This document shows positions 8,236 through 16,588 of a DNA stretch of 64,000 bases, in pieces. The stretch lies in contig NZ_BMRK01000010.1 of the NCBI RefSeq assembly GCF_014648595.1, positions 112,618 to 176,617 on the forward strand, in the 5' to 3' direction. The position numbers and the translations under genes are program-made. Positions within the stretch are counted from its first letter, which is position 1. Each line of letters starts with the position of its first letter. Source of the stretch: Nocardioides luteus (lineage in GTDB: Bacteria > Actinomycetota > Actinomycetes > Propionibacteriales > Nocardioidaceae). Below the pieces are notes generated by a model. That model had not been told where the DNA came from. It saw nothing but the letters and a program-made list of their open reading frames with translations, and did no database searches.

Positions 8236-8514
8236 TCAGCCGGGGATGAGGCCCTCGTCGCCGAGCATCTCGGAGACCTCGGCGAGCGTGGAGCCGGGTC
8301 CGGGAAGGATCAGGTCGGAGGAGTCGATCGCGTCGACCGGGTGAGCGGTGCCGAGCGAGCGGACGCCGTCGAGCAGCGCGGCGAGGGCGGCGTCGAAGAC
8401 GGCCTCGTCGGTGCCCTGGCAGGCGGCCTCGACGGCGGCGTCGAGCTCGTTGAGCTTGTCGAGAGCGGCGTCGTCGACGTCGTACTGCCCCTCGCCCAGG
8501 ATGCGAACGATCAC
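8236..8514 (-). CDS. PspA-associated protein PspAA
   Basis: This is a 92-residue soluble protein beginning MIVRILGEGQYDVDDAALDK, the signature start of the PspAA family. The family is encoded next to PspA in many actinobacteria and cyanobacteria and is thought to act with it at the membrane. The C-terminus ends in the usual GDEGLIPG. The GTG start at 8514 overlaps the PspA stop by 4 bases, indicating translational coupling and probably a matched ratio of the two proteins. Confidence 0.9.
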   Translation of the reverse strand: MIVRILGEGQYDVDDAALDKLNELDAAVEAACQGTDEAVFDAALAALLDGVRSLGTAHPVDAIDSSDLILPGPGSTLAEVSEMLGDEGLIPG

Positions 8515-9293
8515 TGCTCCGCCTTCTTCTCGGTGGCGTCCACGTCGATGACGGGCGAGCCGGCCTCGGAGCCGGGCAGGGCCTGGGTCTGCTGCGGCGA
8601 GCTGAGCCCCTTCAGCGCGGCCAGCTCGGCCTCGACGTCGCTGGTCGAGCTCAGCGCGTCGAGCTGGCGGGTGATGTCGTCGGAGGGACCGGCGGTGAGG
8701 TCGTCGAGGGCACCCGAGGAGAGCAGCTCGTCGACGGCACCGGCACGGGCCTGCATCTCGAGGGTCTTGTCCTCGGCACGCTGCATCGCGAGGCCGACGT
8801 CGCCCATCTCCTCGCCGATGCCGGAGACGGCCTCGTTGATCCGGGTCTGCGCCTCGGCGGCGGTGTAGGTCGCCTTGATGGTCTCCTTCTTGGTGCGGAA
8901 GGACTCGACCTTGGCCTGCAGCCGCTGCTGGGCGAGGGTGAGCTTCTCCTCCTCGCCCTGGAGCGTGGCCAGCTGGGTGTTGAGGTCGTTCATCTGCTGG
9001 GTGAGGCCCGACTTGCGGGTCAGCGCCTCGCGCGCGAGGTCCTCACGGTTCATCTCGATGGCCTTCTGGGCCTGCTGGGTGAGCTTGTCGGACTGCTGCT
9101 TGAGCCCGTTGATCTGCAGCTCGACCCGCTTGCGGCTGGTGGCGACGTCAGCGACGCCGCGGCGCACCTGCTGCAGCATCTGGAGCTGCTTCTGGTAGCT
9201 GTAGTCGAGCACCTCCCGGGGGTCCTCGGCCTTGTCGAGCGCCTTGTTCGCCTTCGCTTTGAAGACCAGGCTCAGCCGCTTCATCACACTCAT
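8511..9293 (-). CDS. pspA: PspA/IM30-family membrane-stress protein
   Basis: This is a 260-residue ESCRT-III-like coiled-coil protein that binds stressed inner membrane and preserves the proton gradient. It starts MSVMKRLSLVFKAKANKALDKAEDP, with the amphipathic helix expected for membrane binding. Nearly continuous heptad helices follow to about residue 215. The C-terminal tail is Ser/Pro/Glu-rich and disordered. It is the first gene of the four-gene Psp operon. The ATG at 9293 has GGGAAC just upstream. Upstream at 9369-9378 is the perfect palindrome GTCCTAGGAC, which might be regulatory. Confidence 0.94.
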   Translation of the reverse strand: MSVMKRLSLVFKAKANKALDKAEDPREVLDYSYQKQLQMLQQVRRGVADVATSRKRVELQINGLKQQSDKLTQQAQKAIEMNREDLAREALTRKSGLTQQMNDLNTQLATLQGEEEKLTLAQQRLQAKVESFRTKKETIKATYTAAEAQTRINEAVSGIGEEMGDVGLAMQRAEDKTLEMQARAGAVDELLSSGALDDLTAGPSDDITRQLDALSSTSDVEAELAALKGLSSPQQTQALPGSEAGSPVIDVDATEKKAEQ

Positions 9294-9510
9294 CGGTTCC
9301 CTTTACGCCTCTCATATGCGGCCGACCGCCGGCCGCCCCGCGTCGTCGCTTGCCGCTGGACTCTCGTCGTCCTAGGACAAGTGTTGCCTCTCACCTTAGG
9401 TCGGGTCCACAAAACTCGCGGTCCGGGTCCCTCGGGATATCCTGTACGTGTCCCAGCCAACACCATTTGCCTCGGGCTCCGCCTCGGCAGATACGTAAGA
9501 GGTCCTTTCC

Positions 9511-10095
9511 TTGTTCGGTCGCAAGTCCCCCGCCCCGCAGGTCGTCGAGCCCGAGTCGCCGGTCAAGGAGGTCGGCAAGGGCCGACCGACGCCGTCGCGC
9601 AAGGAAGCCGAGGCCGCGCGCAAGGCGCGCCTCAAGCAGCCGCGCACGCGCAAGGAGATCAACGCCGCCAACCGCGCCCAGCGCGCTGAGCAGGGCAGCA
9701 AGATGCGCGAGGCGATGAAGACCGGCGACGAGCGCTACCTGCCGCTGCGCGACCGGGGCCCGGTCAAGCGCTTCACGCGCGACTGGATCGACGCCCGGTT
9801 CACCTTCGCCGAGATCGTGCTCCCCGTGCTGATCCTCGCGCTGGTGGTCCCCTACGTCAGCATCGAGCTGGCGATGTACTCCCAGCTCTTCACGCTGGTC
9901 GTGATGGCCACGGTGATCGTCAACCTCGTCGTGATGCGCTACCTGCTCCGCAAGGAGCTCAAGCGCCGCTTCCCCGACGCGGACCTCAAGGGCACGACCT
10001 ACTACGCGATCATGCGGGCCATCCAGATCCGTCCGCTGCGCCTGCCCAAGCCGCAGGTGAAGATCGGCGCGCAGCTCCCCGACACCTACCGCTGA
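9511..10095 (+). CDS. DUF3043-family membrane protein
   Basis: This is a 194-residue actinobacterial protein of unknown function. The first 75 residues are Lys/Arg/Glu-rich and probably cytoplasmic (PSRKEAEAARKARL and KQPRTRKEINAANRA are typical of DUF3043). Then come a conserved RDWIDARF segment and two membrane helices (about 93-113 and 118-140). A basic C-terminal tail follows. The start is TTG at 9511, with AAGAGG about 8 bases upstream. It is convergent with the next gene, and the two overlap by 10 bp at their 3' ends. Confidence 0.88.
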   Translation: MFGRKSPAPQVVEPESPVKEVGKGRPTPSRKEAEAARKARLKQPRTRKEINAANRAQRAEQGSKMREAMKTGDERYLPLRDRGPVKRFTRDWIDARFTFAEIVLPVLILALVVPYVSIELAMYSQLFTLVVMATVIVNLVVMRYLLRKELKRRFPDADLKGTTYYAIMRAIQIRPLRLPKPQVKIGAQLPDTYR

Positions 10096-10478
10096 GCGGT
10101 GGCCTCGGGCGGGTCCTCGACCTCGCAGACGAGGCTGGCCCCGCCCGGGCGCTCCAGGAAGCTCCACGAGCCGGCCAGGTCGGTGAGCTTCTCGGCGATA
10201 TAGGGCTCCGGAGCCGCCGCCGGCATCGCGGTGAGCGTCCAGAGCGTGGTGAGCTCGACGCGCGTCGGCGTACGCCACGCCAGCTTGACCCAGATCTCGC
10301 CGGGCAGGTTCGAGAGCGCGACGTGGATGCCGAAGGCCGCCAGCACCTCCAGCCGGTCGGCGGCGCGCTCGCCGACCACTCGCGAGTCCGTCCACGCTCG
10401 CACCTGGCTCATCGCCTGGTCCGGCGTCAGCAGATCTGACCCACGCTCGCGGGCCGTCTCGTGGACGTTGTTGCTCAT
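10086..10478 (-). CDS. Unrecognised 130-residue partner of a STAS protein
   Basis: I do not recognise a family with confidence. The protein is soluble and alpha/beta. The C-terminal stretch around DLAGSWSFLERPGGASLVCEVE resembles the last strands of diverged RsbW-like HATPase_c_2 domains, which usually end in a W-G...V-W-E pattern. The ATP-binding N-box and G-box are not visible. Its ATG at 10478 overlaps the STAS gene stop by one base (TGATG), so the two are made together. In classical partner-switching modules the anti-anti-sigma STAS protein is paired with an anti-sigma kinase. This could be a degenerate, ATP-independent form of such a partner, but that is inference. Confidence 0.5.
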   Translation of the reverse strand: MSNNVHETARERGSDLLTPDQAMSQVRAWTDSRVVGERAADRLEVLAAFGIHVALSNLPGEIWVKLAWRTPTRVELTTLWTLTAMPAAAPEPYIAEKLTDLAGSWSFLERPGGASLVCEVEDPPEATAQR

Positions 10479-10807
10479 CAGCTGACCTCTCGGGTGGGGG
10501 TTGTCTGGATGTCCCAGATGGTGTCGAGACCGGCCCGGCGGAGCTGGTCGGCGAGCGCCTGGTCGGCGTTGCGCAGACGCAGCGGGACGCCTCTCGTGCC
10601 GCATCTCCGCTTGGCCCACAGCAGCGCAGCGACCGTCGTCGACGAGAACCGGGTGAGCCCTCTCAGGTCGACCACGACCGCCTCCGGACCGCCGGCCAGC
10701 ATCTCCGCCAGCCGCCAGCGCAGGTTGTGGATCGCGCGCCGGCAGGTGTCGTCGGAGAACGGGACGACGACGGTCTCCTCCAGCTGGTAGAAGTCCGTCT
10801 CGCTCAT
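10478..10807 (-). CDS. STAS-domain protein (anti-sigma factor antagonist-like)
   Basis: This is a roughly 109-residue single-domain STAS protein. The core VVVDLRGLTRFSSTTVAALLWAKRR has the strand-loop-helix arrangement in which the regulatory Ser sits (usually D-S-x-G; here R-F-S-S-T, so the site is atypical). GVPLRLRNADQALADQL follows. Such proteins sequester anti-sigma factors when unphosphorylated. The ATG at 10807 is used here; an in-frame GTG at 10816 would add three residues. The gene is divergent from the second two-component operon and is translationally coupled to the gene below it. No sigma factor gene is adjacent. Confidence 0.75.
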   Translation of the reverse strand: MSETDFYQLEETVVVPFSDDTCRRAIHNLRWRLAEMLAGGPEAVVVDLRGLTRFSSTTVAALLWAKRRCGTRGVPLRLRNADQALADQLRRAGLDTIWDIQTTPTREVS

Positions 10808-10847
10808 GGCCTCCACGTTGCCCGGCCTGTGTGGAGGTCCCTTCGCA

Positions 10848-10869
10848 GTTTCGTGTCAGTTTCATGTCA
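10848..10869 (+). promoter_or_regulatory. Tandem 11-bp direct repeat upstream of the second response regulator
   Basis: GTTTCGTGTCA (10848-10858) is followed immediately by GTTTCATGTCA (10859-10869), and a third unit begins with GTT. Head-to-tail repeats of one helical turn are the usual binding form for OmpR-family regulators. The repeat lies 54-75 bp before the ATG of one, so autoregulation is likely. It could also control the divergent STAS gene. Confidence 0.55.
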
Positions 10870-10922
10870 GTTCCTGCCGACGGATCGCAACGAACATGTG
10901 TCTCGACGCTTCGGGTGAGACG

Positions 10923-11657
10923 ATGCGTGGCGTGCAAGAGGCAGGTAGACGAGTGCTCATCCTCGAGGACGACTACGGGCTGCGTACGTCTCTGCGGCTC
11001 TTCCTCGAGCAGGAGGGCTACACGGTCGGCGAGGCCGACGACGCCGAGGTGGCCCTCGAGATGGACGCGGCCGAGCCGTTCGACGTGATGCTCGTCGACC
11101 TGATGCTCGGCGGCATCGACGGGTTCACCTTCATCCGCAGCGTACGTCCGCGCACGACCGCCCCGATCATCGTGATCAGCGCCCGCGACGGCGCCAGGGA
11201 CGTCGTCGCGGCGCTGGAGTCGGGCGCCGACGACTACGTCCGCAAGCCGTTCGACGTCGCCGAGGTGAGGGCCCGGATCAAGGCGGCGCTGCGGCGCCCC
11301 GACTACCCGACCCAGCCGGCCGCCGCCGGTCCCCGGCCCGCCGGCGGCATCGTCCTCGACTCGACCTCCGGGCCGCTGGTCTTCGACCCCGACGGTGCCA
11401 CCTTGCGGCGGGGCGAGGAGGACCTCCATCTGACCAGCACGGAGTTCAAGCTCCTGCTCGCCCTGGCGACCAGTCCCGGTCGGGTGATGACCCGCGAGAA
11501 CCTGGTCAACCAGATGTGGCCCGAGGGCCACCACGGCGACGTACGGGTCGTCGACGTGCACGTCAGCCGGCTGCGCAACAAGGTCGAGGACGGACCGGCA
11601 GCGCGCGGCGTCATCTCGACGGTCCGCGGGCTGGGATACCGGCTGGATCCGCGATGA
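10923..11657 (+). CDS. OmpR-family response regulator
   Basis: This is a 244-residue regulator. The receiver domain shows LILEDDYG, phospho-acceptor Asp59 in VDLMLGG, Thr/Ser in VISARDG and Lys in DDYVRKPFD. The winged-helix domain at about 160-240 has LTSTEFKLLLALATSPGRVMTRENL, VDVHVSRLRNKVED and RGLGYRLD. A Pro/Ala-rich linker (about residues 130-145) separates them. The ATG at 10923 fits the receiver start; a GTG at 10932 is possible. Its stop overlaps the histidine kinase ATG by four bases. It is the first gene of a three-gene operon. Confidence 0.94.
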   Translation: MRGVQEAGRRVLILEDDYGLRTSLRLFLEQEGYTVGEADDAEVALEMDAAEPFDVMLVDLMLGGIDGFTFIRSVRPRTTAPIIVISARDGARDVVAALESGADDYVRKPFDVAEVRARIKAALRRPDYPTQPAAAGPRPAGGIVLDSTSGPLVFDPDGATLRRGEEDLHLTSTEFKLLLALATSPGRVMTRENLVNQMWPEGHHGDVRVVDVHVSRLRNKVEDGPAARGVISTVRGLGYRLDPR

Positions 11658-13042
11658 CCTCACGACCGCGCCGGGGGCTGCGGGCGAACGTGGTCGCCGC
11701 GTTCGCCGCCGGGGCGCTGCTGATCAGCCTGATCCTGGCGTTCAGCACCTACTTCTCGGCGCGCCACTACCTGATCGTGCAGCGCGAGCGGAACGCCCTG
11801 CAGCAGGCCTACATCGACGCCGCCCTGGTCAAGGAGCGGCTGCGCACCAACGGCGTGAACGTCGCCGAGGTGCTCGCCGAGATCGCCCAGCCGAGCCGCA
11901 CCACGGTGCTCGTCCACCAGGACGGGCAGTGGTACTCCTCCGACCTCACCACCCCCGTCTACGACGCCACCAGCAACGTCGGGGCGAACGTCGACGAGGG
12001 CGAGGTGGCGATCTCCTGGACCAAGATCGGCGACCGGGCCAACATCGTGGTCGGGATCCCGCTCGAGGGTGTCGGCGCCGACTACTACGAGGTGACCTAC
12101 GCCAAGGAGCTCACCGAGACGCTCGACACGATGGGCAACGCCCTGGCCATCTCCGCGGCGCTGACCACCATCGCCGGCGGCCTGCTGGGCTGGTACGCCG
12201 CCCGGCGGGTGCTGATGCCGCTGCGTCAGGTCGCCCTGGCAGCTGCGCGCATCTCCGCCGGCGAGCTCGACACGCGCGTCGAGGCGACCGAGGACCCCGA
12301 CCTGGCCACGCTCACCGGCTCGTTCAACACCATGGTCGACACCGTCGTCGAGCGCCTCGACCACGATGCCCGTTTCGCCGCCGACGTCAGCCACGAGCTC
12401 CGCACCCCCGTGGCCACCCTCACCACCAGCCTCGGCGTCCTGCAGGGCGACCGCACGCTCTCCGCGAGCTCGGCGACCGCCGTCGACCTGATGGCCAACG
12501 AGCTGGAGCGGTTCCGGAGCGCGCTCGAGGACCTGATCACCCTGGGCCGGCTCGACGCCGGGGTGCGCGAGTCGGAGTGGGAGGTGCTCGACGTCGCCGG
12601 GCTGGTCACTGCCGCGCTCGCCGACGGCGGCTACGACGGAGAGGTCACCGTCGACGTCCCGGCCGACCTGCAGATCTACGCCGACCGGCTCCAGGTCCAG
12701 CGAGCGCTGGCCAATCTGGTCCGCAACGCCGAGACCCATGGCGGCGGCGTCACCGCGGTCCACGCCTGCGCCCGGCGCCGCTACGCCGAGATCCACGTCG
12801 TCGACTCCGGGCCCGGCGTCCCTCCCGAGGAGCGCGAGCGCATCTTCGACCGGTTCGCCCGGGTGGGTGCGCGCGGCGCGACCACCGGCAGCGGCCTCGG
12901 GCTGAGCATCGTCCAGCAGACCGCCCAGCTCCACGACGGGTCGGTCTGGTGCCGCGAGGCCGACTCCGGCGGTGCCGACTTCGTGCTCTCGCTCCCCCTG
13001 GCGCCGACGGCGCGCACCACATCCGGCCTGGAGGTGACATGA
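11654..13042 (+). CDS. Two-component sensor histidine kinase
   Basis: This is a 462-residue membrane kinase coupled to the preceding response regulator by an ATGA overlap. A first membrane helix at about residues 12-32 is followed by an extracytoplasmic sensor of about 120 residues and a second helix at about 165-185. Then come HAMP (RRVLMPLRQV...), HisKA with VSHELRTPVATL (His247) and HATPase with NLVRNAETHGGG, VDSGPGVP and TGSGLGLSIV. The lipoprotein gene follows with another ATGA overlap. The third gene may modulate the sensor, as lipoproteins do in CseABC-type systems. The ligand is unknown. Confidence 0.93.
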   Translation: MTSRPRRGLRANVVAAFAAGALLISLILAFSTYFSARHYLIVQRERNALQQAYIDAALVKERLRTNGVNVAEVLAEIAQPSRTTVLVHQDGQWYSSDLTTPVYDATSNVGANVDEGEVAISWTKIGDRANIVVGIPLEGVGADYYEVTYAKELTETLDTMGNALAISAALTTIAGGLLGWYAARRVLMPLRQVALAAARISAGELDTRVEATEDPDLATLTGSFNTMVDTVVERLDHDARFAADVSHELRTPVATLTTSLGVLQGDRTLSASSATAVDLMANELERFRSALEDLITLGRLDAGVRESEWEVLDVAGLVTAALADGGYDGEVTVDVPADLQIYADRLQVQRALANLVRNAETHGGGVTAVHACARRRYAEIHVVDSGPGVPPEERERIFDRFARVGARGATTGSGLGLSIVQQTAQLHDGSVWCREADSGGADFVLSLPLAPTARTTSGLEVT

Positions 13043-13689
13043 GGCTTCTGCGTACGTCTCGGGCGGCGGTGGCCGCCGGTCTGGTCCTGCTCGTCGCGTC
13101 CTCGTGCGGTGTCCCCACCGACGACGAGGTCCGCACCATCGACCCCGCGGACGTCCCCTACCGTCTGCTCGACGACTCCGACAAGGTGCCTGCCGGTTCG
13201 TCGGACGAGACCACGGGGCCTCGGCTCTACTGGGTCGATCCCGAGGAACGTCTCGTCGGCCGGCCCGCGGCCAGCATCTGCTCCGAGACCCTGACCGGCG
13301 TCGCCAAGGACATCCTCGCCCAGCTCGGCGACGGCCCCTCCAGACGTGCCCTGCGCGCCGGTCTCGGCACCGCACTGCCCCCGGAGGGCTGGCTGGAGCT
13401 GGAGAAGATAGACCACGGCACCGCACACCTGCGGGTCTCCTCCGACGACCCGATCACCACCAACCGCATCCTGCTCGCGACCGCGCAGACCGTGCTGTCG
13501 CTGACGTCCGTCCCCGGCGTGGACCGGGTGGAGCTGGAGTACGACGACGGCCCGCTGCAGGTGCCGCGCTCCTCGGGCGAGCTCGCCGAGGGACCTCTGC
13601 GCTCCGCCGACTACCGCACGCTGCTGGCCGATCCCGACGACCAGCCCCGAGGCAGGAGCGTACGGCGCGGGGACCTCTGCCCGGACTGA
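13039..13689 (+). CDS. GerMN-domain lipoprotein
   Basis: This is a 216-residue exported lipoprotein. The N-terminus is a type II signal (MRLLRTSRAAVAAGLVLLVA) with the lipobox ending ASSC at Cys23. The rest resembles the GerMN (sporulation/germination) fold: an RLYWVDPEERLVGR strand pair, a helix ILAQLGDGPSRRALRAGLGT and a second half around DDPITTNRILLATAQTVLSLTS. GerMN domains also occur in LpqB, which works with the MtrAB system. The translational coupling to the histidine kinase suggests an accessory or sensory role at the cell surface. That role is inferred from context only. Confidence 0.75.
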   Translation: MRLLRTSRAAVAAGLVLLVASSCGVPTDDEVRTIDPADVPYRLLDDSDKVPAGSSDETTGPRLYWVDPEERLVGRPAASICSETLTGVAKDILAQLGDGPSRRALRAGLGTALPPEGWLELEKIDHGTAHLRVSSDDPITTNRILLATAQTVLSLTSVPGVDRVELEYDDGPLQVPRSSGELAEGPLRSADYRTLLADPDDQPRGRSVRRGDLCPD

Positions 13690-13706
13690 CCCTCGGCGGA
13701 TCGGGC

Positions 13707-14456
13707 TCAGGCGATCCCGAGCACGTCCTCGAGGCCGACGGTGAGCCCGGGCCGGGTGCCGATGCCGCGGATCGCGGCGAGGACGCCGTGGGCGAAGGAG
13801 GCGTGGGAGAGCGAGTCGTGGCGGATGGTCAGGAGCTCGCCGACGCCGCCGAGGACGACCTCCTGGTGGGCGACCGACCCGGACATCCGCAGCGAGTGGA
13901 CCGGGACGTCCTCGACCGAGGCGCCGCGGGCGCCGTCGAGCGCCGAGGTGGTCGCGTCGGGCGCCGGGCCGACACCGGCCTCGCGGCGCGCCGCGGCGAC
14001 GAGCTCGGCGGTACGCCGCGCCGTACCCGACGGGGCGTCGGCCTTGCGCTCGTGGTGGGTCTCGACGATCTCCACGGACGGGAAGTGCGCGGCGGCGAGC
14101 TCGGCGAACCGCATCATCAGCACCGCACCCACCGAGAAGTTCGGCACCACCATCGCGCCAACCCCGGCAGGCGCCTTCGCCAGCCACTCCTCGAGCTGCG
14201 CAACCCGGTCGGGTCCGAAGCCGGAGGTGCCGATCACGGTGTGCACGCCGTGGGAGAGGCAGAACTCGGCGTTGCCCATCACCGCCTCGAGCGTGGTCAC
14301 GTCGACGGCGACCTCCGCACCGGCGTCGGTGATCGTCGAGAGCTCGTCACCTCGGCCGACCCGCGCGACGAGCTCCATGTCGTCGGCGGACTCGACAGCC
14401 TCGCAGACCGCCGAACCGAGCTTGCCACGTGCACCGAGAACAGCCACTTTCGTCAT
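13707..14456 (-). CDS. dapB: 4-hydroxy-tetrahydrodipicolinate reductase
   Basis: This 249-residue cytoplasmic enzyme carries out the NAD(P)H-dependent step of lysine/meso-diaminopimelate synthesis. The Rossmann start TKVAVLGARGKLGSAV binds the cofactor. The active-site segment has VPNFSVGAVLM, VEIVETHHERKADAPSGTA (catalytic His pair and Lys) and the C-terminal GVLAAIRGIGTRPGLTVGLEDVLGI. The length is normal. The ATG at 14456 begins directly at the Rossmann strand. It is convergent with the lipoprotein gene (17 bp apart) and divergent from the methyltransferase gene. Confidence 0.95.
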   Translation of the reverse strand: MTKVAVLGARGKLGSAVCEAVESADDMELVARVGRGDELSTITDAGAEVAVDVTTLEAVMGNAEFCLSHGVHTVIGTSGFGPDRVAQLEEWLAKAPAGVGAMVVPNFSVGAVLMMRFAELAAAHFPSVEIVETHHERKADAPSGTARRTAELVAAARREAGVGPAPDATTSALDGARGASVEDVPVHSLRMSGSVAHQEVVLGGVGELLTIRHDSLSHASFAHGVLAAIRGIGTRPGLTVGLEDVLGIA

Positions 14457-14544
14457 GACGCACAACCATATGACACTGCCCGGTCGTGTCCGTCCGGCGA
14501 GGGCTGTGAGCGGAACCGTATGTCGATCTGGCAGTCTTGGACCC

Positions 14545-15060
14545 ATGGTGGTGCAGACGATCCCTGCTCGGATCCGTTGGGCCGTTGACTTCATGGACAT
14601 TCAACCGAACGATCATGTCCTTGAAGTCGGCTGCGGTCCGGGGGCTGGTGCCGAGCTGATCTGTAGCCGGCTGGAGACCGGAAAGCTGTTTGCGATCGAC
14701 CGCTCGGAGTCGGGTGTCGATCGTACGAAGCGACGCTGCGCGAAGTACCTGGAGGCAGGACGCCTCACGGTCCGCCAGATCGACCTCGCAACGCTGCGGG
14801 TGCCGGTCAAGCGGCTGACCAAGGTCTTCGCGTTCAACGTCAACCTGTTCTGGGTGCGGGACGCATCCGCCGAGATCGCGCTCCTCCACGAGCGCGTGCT
14901 CCCCGGCGGCACCGTCAACCTCTTCTACGAGGCCACCCAGCGCGAGCAGGTCCCCGAGATCATCGAGAAGTCCAGCAAGGCCCTCGCCGACGCCGGGTTC
15001 CGAGTCAGCATCGTCGACTCCAAGGTCCCCGCCGCCGTCGGCATCATCGGCCGCCGATAG
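14545..15060 (+). CDS. Class I SAM-dependent methyltransferase
   Basis: This is a 171-residue compact methyltransferase. Motif I is VLEVGCGPGAGAEL at about residues 24-37, followed by the acidic end of strand 2 in FAIDRSESGVDRTKRR. Motif IV is replaced by KVFAFNVNLFWVRD, and a VLPGGTVNLFYEA strand follows. It lacks an obvious substrate domain, so the target cannot be predicted. The ATG at 14545 gives an N-terminal helix IRWAVDFMDIQPNDHV, usual for this group. It is monocistronic, convergent with the M16 peptidase-pnp operon; the 127-bp gap holds a repeat element. Confidence 0.8.
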   Translation: MVVQTIPARIRWAVDFMDIQPNDHVLEVGCGPGAGAELICSRLETGKLFAIDRSESGVDRTKRRCAKYLEAGRLTVRQIDLATLRVPVKRLTKVFAFNVNLFWVRDASAEIALLHERVLPGGTVNLFYEATQREQVPEIIEKSSKALADAGFRVSIVDSKVPAAVGIIGRR

Positions 15061-15096
15061 CCGCCTATCATCCACATCGCGAGACGTTCTCGGCTG

Positions 15097-15173
15097 CTTG
15101 ACGGGCACTTCGTGGACTTGACGGGTGTTTCAGTGCCCGTCAAGTCCAGGGATACCCGGTCGACCGGGTATCC
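15097..15173. repeat. 77-bp double-hairpin intergenic repeat, copy A
   Basis: This element matches the reverse complement of 37967-38043 at 71 of 77 positions by hand alignment. It has two parts. One is a 12-bp perfect stem with a 10-base loop (15114-15125 with 15136-15147). The other is the perfect palindrome at 15146-15177 with GGTCGACC at its centre. A second TTGACGGG unit lies at 15099-15106. It sits 15 bp beyond the stop codon of the M16 peptidase gene, between convergent genes. No coding potential is evident. Confidence 0.8.
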
Positions 15174-15187
15174 CTGGAGGCCCGACC

Positions 15188-16588
15188 TCAGGCCGGACCC
15201 ACGACCGCCAGGATCTCCGGACGGCCCAGGATCTCGGCTGCGACCTCGCGGCACTCCTCGAGAGTGACCGCGTCGATGCGGGCCAGGACCTCGTCGATGG
15301 AGTAGAGCTCGCGATGGACGAGCTCGGCGCGGCCGATGCGCGACATCCGGGAGGCGGAGTCCTCCAGGCCGAGCACGAGGCCGCCGCGGAGCTGGCCCTT
15401 GCCGAGCTCGAGCTCCTCGGCGGTGATGCCGTCGCGGGCGACGGCGGCCAGCTCGGCGCGCACGACCTCGAGGACCTCGTCGAGCTTGGCCGGCAGGCAG
15501 CCTACCTGGACCCCGAACAACCCGGTCTCGGCGTGGCTGTAGGCGTAGGAGTAGACCGAGTAGGCCAGGCCGCGGTGCTCGCGGACCTCCTGGAAGAGCC
15601 GCGAGGAGGTCGCGCCGCCGACGGCGGTGTTGACGACCTCGAAGGCGAAGCGGCGGTCGTCGCCGCGCTGGAGACCCTGGCGGGCCAGGATCACGTTGAC
15701 CTGCTCGAGCGGGCGTACGGCGCTGATCTCGCCGGGCACGACCCCGAGCGGGGAGCTTTCACGGGGCGCGACCGGCGCGGCAGCGCCCTGCAGGAAGCCA
15801 GACCCCGCGAACGCCTTCTCGACCATCGCGACGACCTCGTCGTGGTCGACGTTGCCGGCGACCGAGACGACCATCCTGGCCGCCACGTAGTGCTCGCGGT
15901 AGAAGGCGTCGATCTCCTCGCGGGTGAGCGCGGAGATCGAGTCCTCGGTGCCGGCGATGCCACGGCCGAGAGGCGTCTCCGCGCCCCATGCCTGCTCGGC
16001 GACCAGGTTGTGGATCACGTCGTCGGGGTCGTCGTCGTGCATCGCGATCTCGTCGAGGATCACGTCACGCTCGGCCTCGACGTCCTCGGCGGTGATCAGC
16101 GAGGAGGTCAGCATGTCGCCCACGACGTCCACGGCCAGCGGCAGGTCGTCGTCGAGCACCCGTGCGTGGAAGCAGGTGTACTCCTTGGCGGTGTAGGCGT
16201 TGAACTCGCCGCCCACCCGGTCCATCGAGGCCGAGATCTCCAGGGCCGTACGCGACGGGGTGCCCTTGAACAGCAGGTGCTCAAGAAAGTGGGAGCAGCC
16301 GTGCTGACGCGCGGTCTCGTCGCGGGACCCGACGCCGACGAAGACGCCGATCGCGGCCGAGCGGACCCCGGCCATCTGCTCGGTCACGATCCGCAGGCCC
16401 GAGGGGTGCACCGTGCGGCGCACCAGCGACGTCACCGCGCCGTTGACCTCGGTCTGCTCGAGCGTGACGGTGGTGCCGGGCTCCTGGTCAAAGCCGGAGG
16501 ACCGGCCGACACCCTCGTGTCGGCCGGTCCCCCGTGCCGGAGCGACGCCGAAGGCGTTCCGCTCCGTGTTGCGTGACGCCAAGGTCAC
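15188..16588 (-). CDS. M16-family zinc metallopeptidase
   Basis: This is a 466-residue single-unit pitrilysin/mitochondrial-processing-peptidase-like protein. The inverted zinc motif H-x-x-E-H appears in [11 protein letters not shown] (His100, Glu103, His104), with the distal Glu in [17 protein letters not shown] about 75 residues later. A second M16_C domain follows ([11 protein letters not shown] onward) and lacks a metal site, as usual. Actinobacteria commonly have this gene directly after pnp. Here the GTG start at 16588 overlaps the pnp stop by 4 bases. The N-terminal 55 residues precede the fold and look disordered. The substrate is unknown; no signal peptide is present. Confidence 0.92.
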   Translation of the reverse strand: MTLASRNTERNAFGVAPARGTGRHEGVGRSSGFDQEPGTTVTLEQTEVNGAVTSLVRRTVHPSGLRIVTEQMAGVRSAAIGVFVGVGSRDETARQHGCSHFLEHLLFKGTPSRTALEISASMDRVGGEFNAYTAKEYTCFHARVLDDDLPLAVDVVGDMLTSSLITAEDVEAERDVILDEIAMHDDDPDDVIHNLVAEQAWGAETPLGRGIAGTEDSISALTREEIDAFYREHYVAARMVVSVAGNVDHDEVVAMVEKAFAGSGFLQGAAAPVAPRESSPLGVVPGEISAVRPLEQVNVILARQGLQRGDDRRFAFEVVNTAVGGATSSRLFQEVREHRGLAYSVYSYAYSHAETGLFGVQVGCLPAKLDEVLEVVRAELAAVARDGITAEELELGKGQLRGGLVLGLEDSASRMSRIGRAELVHRELYSIDEVLARIDAVTLEECREVAAEILGRPEILAVVGPA

